A DNA stretch of 64,000 nt, taken from NCBI RefSeq assembly GCF_963583255.1, contig NC_084807.1, positions 3,125,372 through 3,189,371 on the forward strand, in the 5' to 3' direction. This document shows, one piece after another, positions 35,817-48,329 of the stretch. Below the pieces are notes generated by a model. The model did not search any database. It was not told the DNA's origin and was given only the letters and a program-made list of their open reading frames with translations. The translations under genes and the position numbers were made by a program. Source of the DNA: Pyrus communis (taxonomy: Eukaryota; Streptophyta; Magnoliopsida; Rosales; Rosaceae). Within the stretch, counting starts at the first letter, position 1. Each line of letters opens with the position of its first letter.

Positions 35817-35941
35817 ATGTCGACTCTTGTAAGGAAGAGGCTGATGAGAGACTTCAAGAGGCTGCAACAGGACCCGCCTGCAGGGATTAGCGAGGCACCC
35901 CAGGATAACAATATAATGCTGTGGAAAGCTGTTATATTGGG
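35817..35941 (+). pseudogene. UBC2: Captured first exon of a RAD6/UBC2-type ubiquitin-conjugating enzyme
   Basis: Starts with ATG at 35817 and reads [36 protein letters not shown] and KAVILG, then a GTAAGT-like donor at about 35941. This is exon 1 of the RAD6/UBC2 family ([20 protein letters not shown]), enzymes that ubiquitinate histone H2B and PCNA. About 41 residues of some 152 are present; the catalytic cysteine lies in missing exons. The frame is intact with only a few substitutions. It is located 0.8 kb downstream of the H3.3 exons and on the same strand within the Helitron. Confidence 0.93.
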
Positions 35942-36350
35942 GTAAGTTGGAAAAATGCAGTGTATAAAAGAAATCTACTGTTGTTTTCTCTTCTATTATG
36001 CAACATTAATATTTCACATTTGTGGTAGGAGACGTGGTAAGTTGGAAAAATGCTTATATTTCTTATTTTTGGAACCCTTTATCTCATTGTTAGTTTTCTG
36101 GAAGGAAGAAAATATAGGCATTCGTAAGTCCTATCAATTTTCAATTTTTATTTTTCTTGCTTTTATTTTAGTTTCTTATTACTAATTCTAATTTTGGGTG
36201 TATTTGTTAAGGCTGGTTCAATTGTAAGTAATATTTATGGCGTAGATTGGGAAAACAAACTTGAGGTATTAATTTTTCAGAGATAGTTTATGCTTGAAAT
36301 TAGCATTGTTTTTATATCTTCCAACATTCTGTTTTCTTGGAGTTACTATG

Positions 36351-36709
36351 TGCTTGAAAACTTGCTGAAACAACAATGGAACAGTTTTTTTGTTTTTTGT
36401 TTACTGCTGAAACAGGTGCCAGGCCTATAGGCCATATATTTTGCCACCTTAACCGCAATGGCAAAATATGTGTGGACTGCATCTTGCTTCTGTTTCTTAC
36501 GGAAATAGGCATCCTGCATTTTTTTTTTCTTTGAACATTAGCGCTTGAAAGCTTAGCTGCTGAAACAAAAACGGAATACTTTTAATGTTTTTTGTTAACT
36601 GCTAAAACAGGCGGCTGGCCTGCAGGACATATTTTGTCGTCTTAAACTTCAGAGGCAATATATGTGTGAATTGCATGTTGCTTCTGTTTCTTATGGAAAC
36701 AAAGGATTT
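36351..36709. repeat. Diverged tandem pair near the Helitron 3' end
   Basis: Copies at about 36351-36518 and 36541-36709 share GCTTGAAA, then CTGAAACA, a CxGGCCT motif and TTGCTTCTGTTTCTTA in the same order. Non-coding. Confidence 0.7.
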
Positions 36710-36868
36710 TTTGCAACCACGTCTTTTATGTTGAATGTATATAAAAACCAAGCTGCTTATCTTACCGACTCTTCTCACTCATCTATCCCTCTATTCATTA
36801 ATCATTATGTTTAATTTATTCAGGTTAAATATGTCTTATTCATGCTGTTAAGGCTGATGCATTCAAGT

Positions 36869-36898
36869 CCCGCAGCAACGCGCGGGCATATTTTCTAG
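36869..36898 (+). other. Helitron 3' terminal hairpin and CTAG end
   Basis: Stem CCCGC/GCGGG (36869-36873 with 36882-36886), then CATATTTT and CTAG. This structure signals replication termination in rolling-circle Helitron transposition. The same terminal sequence recurs inverted at 49141-49177. Confidence 0.88.
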
Positions 36899-37499
36899 TA
36901 CATCCTATACACTATACAAAGCATGAAGTCTAGTTCATTTGAACAACTTTTTCTATTGGATATCAGCTTGGGCGAAAATTTCAAAAGAAGAGTTTGGTAC
37001 TTATGGTGTTATTATGATTTTGATTAACACATGGAAAATTGATCTTGTAATTTTCTTACAAATTAGACAATCATCTTATGAATTTTGAAAACTTATGGAG
37101 AAAAACGGTACGAGTCTCTTGTTTTTAAGGATAATGAATTGTTTTTGTAAGATGAAAGTTGATAAAAACACATGTCATTCTCTACCCATTAGAGACGTGA
37201 GTTAATATAAACAAAAATTGACATGTGACATTTCTTAACTTGCAACATGTATAGTCACATATAAGTATTTTTCTAATATTTGTCTAATCACCTGCAAAAT
37301 AATACTTTTTTTTGTTTTTTTGTTTTTCCACTTAAAACACAGGGGTTAACAGGTACAGTTTCTTGGCTTAAGACATAATATTTGAAACAAACAGTTGGAC
37401 CTGAGAAATACCAAGCCGCCGCGGTGCACTTCGGCGCCAATCACTCGATTTTATACTGTTGTAGCTTCAAAGGCTACCAAACTACGAAAGCTATTAGTA

Positions 37500-38690
37500 T
37501 GTTTATATTATCATAATTTTAGTATGTAAAATGCTAACGGTAAGTTATGTGTAACCGTAACACCTATTGGTATGTTGCAAGCCATAAGGGTACATTACAA
37601 ATCGGCATGTGTACATTTCAATTTAGTAAGTATACACTTCAATTCAGTATGAATACATTTTAATTTAGCATAAGTATGTTTCAATTTGGGAATAAATTGT
37701 TTTGGTGCATGTCAATATTTATTTTTAAAGAACGATGGTGCAAACAATTTTTTTGTATAAAACAAAGTCACAAATAATTTAGATATATTGAAATTTCTTA
37801 AATACTTTGAATATATAATTGAATCCTTAAATTGAGGAAGGGATGAGATTCCATAAAATCAACAATACATTAATTAATATTATTCAATGCATTTTTGACA
37901 TAAAAATGAATTTGAAAAACAGTTAAATTAATAGTATACCTGTAATATAGGGTTTAATCAAAAGTGAAAGCAGTTTAATCGAAATTAAGAAAGTAACAAA
38001 TGTTTAATATAAAAAAATCTAAAATAAGACATTTGATTCTAATTTACATTTTTTAATATTATACTAGTTTTTGCTTACACAATTTATGTGTATGAACACA
38101 TTTTTTTAGAAAAATGAGAAGGAGAGAAGGAGAGAGAGGAGAGAGAGAACGTGGAGAGGGGGGAGTGTGAGGTTTTTGTTTTTGGTTTTTTTTTTTTTTT
38201 TAAAATTTTAAATATTGGAAATATTTTAACATCACATGTAGGTGAAGTTTTAATAAAAAACAGTAAAATTTGGACTTGTGAACTTACATTATTACCCATT
38301 ATTTTTTTGTGTGATAGAAGACTAAATAGTCTTTTCATACTATTTTAATTGACAAATAAAATTTTATTAATTAATAGAGATTTTACACGTGGTAAAACAT
38401 AATAATGTTTTTATTTTTGGTATTGTGATTAATAACTGGGTGCGTAGCCTTAGAATGCGTGGAAGAATACACATGGTCTGTTGGGCCTCCGATTTCTAGA
38501 TTTGGGCCTAATCTAAATAGAAATGGTTGAAGGAAATCCAATATTTAGATTTGGGCCTAAAGGGTGTTTTTGATTCAAATAGCCCAATCCATGTGCGCGA
38601 GTAGCACAAGAGTCGTAGTAGCGAAACGTTTAATAATGCACGAGTAAATTCTTTTGGTCGAAACGAGCAACAACCGGAAGGCAGGAGAGG
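37500..38690. other. AT-rich spacer and SUA promoter
   Basis: Left part is simple AT-rich DNA with T tracts. A GA-rich stretch occurs at 38115-38165. The 300 bases before the (GA)n at 38697 probably include the SUA promoter; no clear TATA box could be assigned. No gene seen. Confidence 0.5.
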
Positions 38691-38694
38691 AGAC

Positions 38695-38696
<2 letters not shown>

Positions 38697-38747
<51 letters not shown>
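38697..38747. repeat. (GA)25 microsatellite in the SUA leader
   Basis: About 51 bases of GA directly precede the presumed first non-coding exon end. A likely 5' UTR splice donor (GGGGTAAGCC) follows at 38779-38788, pairing with the acceptor at 39459-39460. Confidence 0.9.
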
Positions 38748-38749
<2 letters not shown>

Positions 38750-39532
38750 GGCCTGTGATCTGAAGCTTAGGATCTGCAGGGGTAAGCCTTTTTCTTCTTC
38801 TTCTTCTTCCTTTTGGATTTTTATGGTGCCTGATGGGAATTTCTAAGTGCTGGAATTCCCAATTTTGTGAAACTCCTTTTTATATAAAATTTAAAACGAA
38901 AATTCGAACTTATGCTACCCTTTTTCTCAACTTTCAATCCAGTTTCCATGGAATTGAAATCCAATCCATTGAGTTTGCCCTGATGCGTATTATTTCTCCG
39001 TATGTGTGATTGACTATGGGAAATTTAGGATTATGTGACTATTTTCGTTAATCCCGTATTAAAAATTTCGGGTTTGATTTTGTTCAGATCTGCATTGTGT
39101 TATTTTGAAGTGCTTTTTGAGGGTTTAGTGGGTTCAATTAGAATTTGGATTAGGTTTAAGTAATTTGTATTTTCAATTATGATTTTTATGAAGCCTGTTT
39201 AAAAGGGTAAGTCGTGCTTCGGTCTCTAACGTTTTGATTGCTCAAGATTTGGTTGAATGGTATTTTGTATGTACATAAGCTGATGGTGTTTTCTGTCGAG
39301 GGTGTTGTGTGTTAAGAGAAGTTGGGACTTTCTGGAAAGGATTTTGGTTATTCCGGTTGTGACTTGTGAAAGGGAGGCCAACAAGGTCAAAGTCATGGGA
39401 ATTGTAGGTTATTGGTTCATCATAGGTATAACTGTGTGTCTGTTTGTGCATTATATACAGGAAAGATATTCAAATTCTGCACGATATCTTCATCAAGAGC
39501 TTTCTCGGGTTTCACTTGCATACAAGAAAGAA

Positions 39533-42500
39533 ATGGATCCCGGTCGCTATGGTCATCAGCAAGGATGGGATAATAACAGCGTAATTGTGGTTTCCTCCTT
39601 AATAAATCACCTATATGGGATGAATGATGATAAATACAAGAATTTATTAGGGCCCAATCTGAATGTCCATTTTTTTGGGAGAAAAATGAGAGAGTCGTGG
39701 GGCAATGTGGATATGGACTGACTGGATTTGCCTTACCTCATGTCATCATTGATCTCTTGCTGACATTACCTTATTCTCTTGAATCCACAGGCTCTGGAGG
39801 GGTATGGTGCAGTCCACGAGCCAAACTTTCAGTGAGTGCTACTAAATGTTGCTTTTCATCATCACTTTGGTGGCTACTTAAGTTTGTGTCTGTTGCAGAT
39901 TGAGGCTTAATTTAGTGTTTTACTTTAAACTTCATGGATGATTGTGGAACTATATCTATCATTGGCACTGTTGGAATATATTCTTTAATTTTGTCATATA
40001 TCTTTTGTATTGTATTACATTTTTTCTTTTCCTTTCGTCCCATTATATTTGCTTTTTTGGCAGGGTCAGTGGTTCATATGATGAGAGGAGGTTTATAGAT
40101 GAAAGATACTCAAGGGACAATGTCTATCCAAGAAATGCTTTTCACTGTGATATTCTGGATAGGGATAACTATCCACCACCACCTCCTCATGCTGTTGGTG
40201 TCTGGCCACACTCAAGAAGAAGTTATGAGGAAGATGTTCCAATCGAGAGGGAACCTAGGCGACATGAGAAACAATACATGGATTCGTATCACGAGATGGA
40301 TAACTTTCTTGATCATGAGATCGATTCATTTCAGGATTTTGATAAATTTCGGGATAGCTATCGTAGTGTTGACAACTATCGTGATCCTGGGTTTGACAGG
40401 ATTGCTCGGTTTGGTGGACGTGATCGTGATGATTATGCATATGATGATTTTGACTCTAGGCCTCGTGCAACCCATCAGAACAGGGAGGATAGTCGTGGAA
40501 GGGATTATGACTATGGTCGATACAGTTATGATTCTGATTACGACAGAAGTAGTAGGAGAGATGGCAATTGGAGGCGTCGGGGATCTCGTGAATCCCGTGA
40601 CCGTGACCGTGATAAGAAATGTTTGAGTAGGGAGAGAGAACAGAGTCCTCATAGAAGGTATGAGCGTTCCCGTTCTCGGTCCATTTCTCGTGGGCATGAT
40701 GATCGCCCTAGATCAAGGTCCCCTAGAGGTCGAAGCCATGGGCGAAGTCATCGAGAGGACAGCTATGATGATGAACGGTATGAGAGAACTGATAAGCGAA
40801 GGGACCGTGATGAGAAACGCCATAGAGAATATTATTCTGTGGTATATTTTTACATCCCCCTTTTGTGTTCAATCTGATTTCCTTTGGGTTTACATGCCTG
40901 ATAATTTCATAAGTATGATATTCTTTTGTAGGCCCCATCTGCAACTATTGTTGTGAAGGGTCTTTCCCAGAAGACGAATGAGGAAGATTTATACCAGATA
41001 CTTGTAATATTCATTTTGTTGTTTTTTGTTTTTTTGTGAATGCTATTCTTTTACTTTTATCTCCTTTTTTTTGATGAGCAATTCGATATCTACCAGTCTG
41101 AATGGGGACCTCTTCGACATGTCCGTGTGATCAAAGAACGTAATTCTGGCACTTCTCGTGGTTTTGCATTTATTGATTTTCCTTCTGTGGTATGTATCAT
41201 TCTTTATCTTTAAATATGTTACGTTTGATTTAAAAGAATAATTCACAATGGAGTTTATGTTTGTTAAATAGGGAGCAGCTCGCACTATGATGGACAAGAT
41301 TGGGGATGAAGGGCTTGTGGTTGATGACAGGAAGCTTTTTTTCGAGTATAGGTGTTTTTTCTCCCATGCTCCTGATTCATATCTTGTTGATATACTTTTT
41401 TGTAATAAGTATTATAGTAATGGTGGACAGTGCTGTGTTAATATCTTTACCTTCTGAACATTGAGGAAGTAACATGGAGCAGAAAAATGGTCAGATGTGG
41501 ATAAATTTTAATATAACCTTCAACAAATAAAACCCACATTTTAGCCTGTGCTGTGTTAATATCGCTACCTCCTGCCAATGTTATGTATGTAGTATATCCT
41601 CATGTATGCTTTGTTTTTAATATCTTCTCCCTGTTCCTTAAGTTCTCTTTCTTCCTCTTTTTGGTCAGAAGTAGGAATCCACCAGAAAATGCGTAACAAT
41701 TTTAAACAGCCTCATCTCTTGATATACTCACCAACCGGCTACTCGAAATTCATGTTGCAGTTATAGCAGTTTATGAAATGCTACATGTCTTATTCTTTAC
41801 GTGACACATACTGTAATTTAGGGTGTCTTCTTTTGTTCTTGTTTTTTTTTGGCTGTTTGGGTGTTCCTCTGCAGTTCATTTCGGATGAAAATGAAAATAT
41901 AATTTAACAGAGGACAGGATAGAGACAATAAGAAAATAGAATTTGAATCCAAAAGAGCTTCAATAAATAGGGTAGGGATAACCAGGGCAGTAGTTGGGTT
42001 CTTACTAGTTCTTCAAAGTTAAACCGTTTTACACAAACTTTGATCATAGCGAGGAAAAAGCAGTGAGGAGGTATTGATAGTAGTAAGAGGGAAATATAGT
42101 AAAGGTGAAGAGGATTGCTTAATTAATGTAGAGGAAAACAGACATCTCATACGATGTGTAGATGCTTAATGTCTTAAAAAATGAAGGGTTTATTCTTGTG
42201 TCAGATGTCTCCTCAGCTGTCAGATGATAGAAGAACATCTAAAGGTTGAATTTATTTGTATCCTAGGAACCCATTTATTTTTCCTCAAGTATACTTATTT
42301 GGACTTTCAATTGTGTTGTTGCAGTAGTAAGCCAACTGGGGGTGCAGGTGGATCTTTTGGTCAGGAGAATGCCTTTAAATTAGGCCATAATAGCCATAAA
42401 AACATCACGGTGCCGTCTGATTGGATGTGCATAAGTTGTGAATATGTTAATTTTGCACGGCGCACTTCCTGTTTTCAGGTATGCCTTTTTTATTATTAGA

Positions 42501-45500
42501 ACACATGCATTCCCATGGTTATGATATGTTTTGATCGAATTCTTAAACCTTTCGAACTCTTCATCGTGTTATAAATAATTTATAATGGCATTCTGACAAT
42601 GATTGTGGTAATGCTAAATGCGTGCCAACAAGCAATTTACCTGGTGTTGGATTTAGATTTTCAGTTATTCTAGGCTTGGGTACTGTGCTTTGAGAATGAA
42701 ATCTTATTGTGTCCAAGAAAATATAAAATTACAGTAGTGGAAACTTTTTTTTTATTATCTTTTTTTTTATTTTTTAATTTTTTTTTCTGTTTATTATTTC
42801 AGCAAAGAAAATTTTCAACATGCAGAAATGTGTAGCGTATGACTTTTCTTATGTTAATTTTATAATAGTTCATGTAAGTTTTTTCTCGAAAAGAAGTTCA
42901 TGTTAGTATATGTCATTTTTGCCCGCTGTTGCAGTGCAATAAGGCACGAACTGAGGATGCTCCCGCAGCAGATATTTCTTTTTCCAATCAAACGACTTCA
43001 GCTAAGAAGGGTTCTGAAGCTGGTTGGTCTACTTTGTTGCTTTTAGTTGGCAGTAGCTGAGTATTATTTGTTATGAACTTCACCTGAGTATATATGTAAT
43101 TAGGTCCTACTCATGTCTTGGTTGTTCGTGGACTGGATGAAAATGCTGATGAGGAAATGTTGCGCTATGAGTTTTCCAAACATGCTGCAATTAAGGTGCA
43201 AATGCTGAACAAATCAGTGGATCCGTAGATACTCGTTTACTTTCATCTTAAATTTAAAAGACAGAATCTATTTTCTATGTTGGAAGGTTTATTGATGTAA
43301 TATTTGCAGGATCTTCGTCTTGTGAGAGACAAATTTACTCATGTTTCAAGAGGATTTGCTTTTGTACATTTCCATTCGGTATGTCCCTTTTGTTCAGTGA
43401 TTGAGTTGGTTAATTATTGGAATTGGATTGTCTTCCTCCATTCTTTTGGTATCTATTTATCAATCATGGTTTAATGTTATGGTACTAGAATTCAGAGACA
43501 CTGAAGTTAACTGATGTGGGGATGGGAAATTGATGCCAGCAATTAAAAGTACAGAACTTAGAAATATAACAAAAAATGCTACCAACTTATATTTACAGAA
43601 CTTGTACAAAATTTACTTTCCAAATGTACATGTCAGAACTTATGAATTTAATTCTTCAGAACTTTTATATAGTCATTATATGCTAAACTTTTATAGTTGT
43701 AGGTTTATTGTATTACTACTAGTAAATAAGCTCCATAATATGATGTTTTATAACTTTTATTATACATAGATATTAACATAGTTCTAGTCAAAATTATTTT
43801 GGTTTAAACTACAACGTATGATTTTCAGATAGGAGATGCTACAAAAGCTCTTGAAGCAACAAACGGAACAACCCTTGAGAGGAATGGGCAAATTTTGAGA
43901 GTAGCATATGCTAAGAGCGTTCTTGGTCCAGGATCTTCACAGTCAAGCAGCCTGGCAGCTGCTGCAATTGAGGCAGCCACATTTGCTCAACAGGTGATTT
44001 GAGATTTAAAGTATCAAGCTTGCACTAGTATTGTTTGTGATTAAACTTCCTTATAGGAAACATGAGCTACTGCATTCTTTGACTCTTTTACTACTATGGG
44101 TCAGTTTAGGAGTGCTTTAGATAGTGCCAAAAGCGGTTCATAAACTAAATGCAAGTTTTATAGTTTGGTATTCTATAGACAAAATTATTTGCCGGAGAAG
44201 GACCTTTTAGTTGCTTTTCATGTAGCTCTTTTAAGTGAATATGTAAAAGCGCCTCTTCTAATGAAAGCTAATAAAAGCACTTCTGAGCTTAAGCACCTCT
44301 CAAGAATGCTGCCTATCAAGTTTGGTTGTGTCACCTTTACCCATTAGGTTAATCCTTTGTTCACTATCTTGAAATTTCAAAAGTGTCCTGTGATCTCTCT
44401 TGAGAAATCACCTCCATCATGTTTATCGATATTCGATAGGCTCCGGCGTTATACAAACTTATAAGATGATGCTATGCGAATATATGAACAGTAAACACGC
44501 CACACACAAACACAGAATTTAGCGACGTTCGGCAAATTTTGCCTACTCCTCGTGTGATGAAATCATCTCCATCATGGAGAATAAAACTTGGTTACAAGAA
44601 CTTATTGAAAAACCTTATGCTAAACACCAAAATCTTGCTTTAGATCTCTCTATCACTCTTGGCTCTCTACCCTTGTATTTTCTCTGCTGTTTGTGAGAAT
44701 AAACAGTCCCCAACAAGCCTATTTATTGTACATAGGCCGATGGTTACATGTCTTACAAGTATAGGATTCCTAAATCTTTTTAGAAAATGGAAAACTATTT
44801 CCTAATCCTAAACTGATTGGGATTACAAAGAAAAACCCATTTCCCAATTCTTATGGGAAATAACCTGTGCACATTCCTTTTCTCCTTTCCCAACACCAAT
44901 TGGAAACCTAAACCTGTTAGGCCTTGGTATTTTGGCGAGCCAAATCACAACTCGACGACCATAGGTAACAGTGTTAACACCCAACCCATTTGATAACTTG
45001 ATTTGGGAAAACAACGACCATAGTCTAAATCACCATTGAGATTTTGGTACTGTATCATACTTGCCAGTTGCAGCCTGAATTTCATTGTTTTAGTTTTGAT
45101 CTTTGAGCCACCAACGAACACTACACCTCTATCACCTACTGGGAGTATATTTTATTTTTCTGAATTTTGGTGTATTTGGAACTTTTTGGGTTATGAACTT
45201 ATGATTAACCTTAAATTTCTCTCATTTGTTTAAAGATAGTCCATAGTTTTAAGCTGGGAGCATGCAAAACCTGAAGGGTTGTTTTACAAAATCTTAAAAA
45301 AGGAAAACCTAAGATACAAAAGGATCCTTAAGCAAGTAAAGTGAGCACGAGAGGGCTCCAGTGTAAGTGTGCAAAGAGAAAGTAACTCAAATTGCTGATA
45401 ATCACCCTTAGTCATTGAATATGTCTATGGTGCATGGTGCTGATGGTATGCTGTTTGCTTTCTTATGTATGTGTTACTGTTACTGTATATTTTATTAAAC

Positions 45501-48329
45501 CTTATGCAATTTTTTGGTTTTTGTTTTTGTTTTAGTATGACGCTGTTGGATGGGCTCCAAAGGAATATAATGCAGATGATAAACAATCCACTAACGAGCA
45601 AAATGGTGGGGAGATGGCAGTACAACAAGATGGTTTGGTTCCACAATCTGGTTTTGTGTGGGATGAGGCATCTGGTTATTACTATGATGCTGCTTCTGGG
45701 TTCTACTATGACCAAAATACAGGTTATTTTTATTTATTTTTCATTTTGCCTCGTTTAGTCCATGTTGTCAAACTCGTTGCAAACTAATAGTTCTGTACTT
45801 GTTTTTTTTTTTTTTTTTTGTGCATTTGAGTTATTGAACAAAACTGTTTATTTTATTATTTGTTTGCTTTTGAAAGCAAATGGCTCTGACTAATTTATTT
45901 CACATCTTGGAAATGCAGTTTGAAGTTGTAAAACTAAGGACTCTTTTTCTCAATTGAGTACATTTTTCTGTCTAAAATAATTATGAATGATTGTTAGGAT
46001 TCCATAGGTTTTCTGTCTAAAATAAATATGAATGATTGTTAGGATTCCATAGGTGGTTTCTGTCAAAGAGTCCTGACTTAAATATGTTTGTTGTATTTCC
46101 CTGTTTTTGATCTGGAGTAGTTGGCTGGTTCTTTGAGGTAGTGGATCATTTTGTTTTAGATCATTAGGTTCTGTTGACTAAGACAGTAAGTTAGTGATTA
46201 TCAATTGTCTGGACTAGTTTTTCTGCCTAAGTTGTCCCCTTCCCCTTACGCCTCTTTCACACACACAGACGAAGATTGCGCCTATCTTAATTCGTGGTTT
46301 ATTGTATCTTATGTACGTTTTTTCAACGCAGGCCTTTACTACGATGGTAACAGTGGCGTTTGGTATACATATGACCAACAAACTCAGCAGTACATCCCTT
46401 GTACTGATCAAAATGATAACAAAACATCTGCTGATCAATCTGAGCTTTCCAAGGCATTGGATGGTTCAAGTAATAGAAAAGCAGTAATTTCTGCACCAGC
46501 TACAACATCAACATCTGAGAAGGCTGCGTCGTTACCAGATGCAGTCCAGGCTGCTGCAGCAGCAGCAATAGCTGCAGAGAAAAAGGAAAAGGAAAAGGCA
46601 AAAGAGATCAAACTGGCTTCAAAGAGCAGTATTTTGGCAAACAAGAAAAAAATGAGTAATGTGTTGACAATGTGGAAGCAAAGGAATCATGAAGGGCAAG
46701 CAACCCGTGTAGCTCTGGATGACAACCAGCCAAGTGGTTCGGTTGATGATAGACCAGTTTCCTCTGTGCAGTCTGCAAAGAGCAAGTTTAAAACTGATGT
46801 GACAAAGGAGACTACTACATCCAATTCAGGGGTTACTGCAACTGTTTCTGCTGCAGAGACTGTTGGTTTGGAGTGTCCAGTTATGCCAAGGCCTGTGAGT
46901 AACAGTATAGGAGGGACAGTGATGGGAGTCATAAGGGGATCTGGAAGAGGTGTGCTGAAATCAGATGCCTCGTTTTCAGGATCAAGTGTTGGACTTTCCA
47001 CACCTTCGACTTCTGCTCCAGGCAAGGCAGGTTCATCTGCATCAACAAATGCAGTCACCCCCACAGCATTGACACCCTTTAGAACAGATGCATCTGCATT
47101 GGGTTCTTATACGCCACCTGTTGCTGCTGGGAGTGGAAAGAGAAGATTTTCTGAAATGCCACTAACTCCTGCTTCTGCTCCTAAAGAACCTCACACTGCA
47201 TACAGGGATCGTGCGGCTGAGAGAAGGAACTTGTATGGTTCGTCGGCGTCTTTTGGTGACGATGCATCTGACCTTGGTTTTGCGGAGTCAAGTAAGCTTT
47301 CTTAAGAATTTGTTTTTGATTGACTTGCCCCTCTATTTCTTTACTACATGGTCAATACATAAATGCACATCAGTCAGTTTTCTCGAATATGGTTTTCGAT
47401 TGGAACAGCCCTTCTTTCTGTCGTGCAAGCTCAATCGAATCTAGTATTAGTTTCAAATTTCATTTATTAGAACCATCACTTTTGCAACCTTTCATACTGG
47501 TCTGCATAATTGATATGAAGATGTCAGTTCAATTTTGATATTCGATGCCCCAATAGGATTATCCAAGTTGGATGAGTCATTTTTGTACTTCACAATTGTG
47601 AATTGACTTATAAAAATCTTGTGTGATTACTATTGTTACTGTCAAGATCGAGATTCTGCATCAAGAAAGGGTTCTTATGATTCAATGCCTTTTCCCCCTG
47701 GTGTTGGTGGAGGACGTGGGGTTGGAGATGCCAACGTAGACAGTTATGAGGTGATTACAGCTGAAAAAGCAATTGATGAGAGCAATGTGGGCAACAAGAT
47801 GCTTCGCAACATGGGCTGGCACGAAGGCTTGGTAGCATATCCTTCTTTTGCACTTCATAATTTGTTCTAAACTTTTTATTAGTTACTCGGTTGAACCAGA
47901 TAGCACCCCCAAAAAATACCCCTTATTGAACTCGAATTACATGATTCAGGCAGAGCTCTATTTTTTGTATAGGTCAAAAGTGAATTTGGTAGTGCTATTC
48001 TTATAAATACAGCAGCTTATCGTGCCAATAATCTGACGCCCATACTTTACCTGTCGTATGGCCCTGGCTAGACGGTGCATGTGTGCAAGGTTTCTAACTA
48101 AATATTTTGGGTATTGTTTGTTCTTCTTTTGCTGTTGATCGGATCACAGGGGTTAGGAAGAGATGGAAGCGGAATGGTAGAACCAGTCCAGGCTCAGTCT
48201 GTGGAACGGAGAGCAGGACTTGGGAGTCAGCAGAAGAAGTTAGATCCAACCCTCGAGGTGCAGGCTGGAGATAGTTACAAAACTCTCATTCACAAGAAGG
48301 CACTGGCCAGGTTCCGGGAGATGTCTTAA
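39533..48329 (+). CDS. SUA: SUA (SUPPRESSOR OF ABI3-5), RBM5/RBM10-like splicing factor
   Basis: Nuclear splicing regulator that in Arabidopsis suppresses removal of a cryptic ABI3 intron. Fifteen coding exons in consistent phase: 39533-39580, 39791-39831, 40064-40841, 40932-41003, 41097-41189, 41272-41351, 42325-42478, 42935-43022, 43104-43195, 43310-43378, 43829-43993, 45536-45722, 46332-47291, 47647-47831 and 48150-48329; total 3192 nt, 1063 residues (Arabidopsis about 1,000). Domains: RS/RD-rich N-terminus (1-289), RRM1 (about 290-370), RanBP2 zinc finger with C406, C409, C420 and C423, RRM2 (about 453-537), OCRE (about 599-648, YYYDAASGFYYD), Ala/Ser-rich region, G-patch (about 986-1032, split across the last intron) and end RFREMS. 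A 5' UTR intron precedes the ATG. The 1.5-kb intron 43994-45535 holds repeat-like DNA. All domains are intact. Confidence 0.96.

Larger units (their letters stand above)
30186..36898 (+). mobile_element. 6.7-kb non-autonomous Helitron carrying histone H3.3 and UBC2 exons
   Basis: The 3' end has the diagnostic hairpin CCCGCAGCAACGCGCGGG (36869-36886) about 8 bases before CTAG (36895-36898), followed by T. The proposed 5' end TCTATTCTAAAACTAGGGAG begins after an A at 30185. Insertion between A and T and the lack of inverted ends fit Helitrons. It lies inside copy 2 of the spacer block, whose copy 1 is uninterrupted there. No Rep/helicase frame is seen. A motif close to ACATTTCCTAT occurs on both flanks, so the 5' border could be off by some bases. 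The interior is GA-rich repeats plus exon-like pieces in + orientation. Confidence 0.82.
26640..37500. repeat. Duplicated spacer block, second copy split by hAT and Helitron insertions
   Basis: Copy 1 runs about 26640-28450. Copy 2 is in pieces: 28735-28809, 30059-30185 and 36899-37500. Matches include 26640-26830 with 28735-28809 plus 30059-30185, 26810-26925 with 36899-37008, and 27930-28400 with 37015-37490. Copy 1 itself has about 1 kb extra (26930-27928) that contains the hAT-like element at 27.1 kb. This fixes the order: block duplication first, transposon insertions later. Confidence 0.78.

Noticed and set aside
34748..35941. Working histone H3 or ubiquitin-conjugating enzyme gene
   Set aside because: Only isolated exons are present; the histone fold and the E2 catalytic cysteine are absent.
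40099..40956. Long frames overlapping the SUA RS-rich exon in other frames and on the other strand
   Set aside because: By-products of the repetitive RD/RS codons; the SUA frame has domain support and consistent splicing.
46205..46331. Extension of the SUA exon upstream of 46332
   Set aside because: The OCRE reading continues exactly from 45722 to 46332 through a normal intron; the upstream open frame is intronic.
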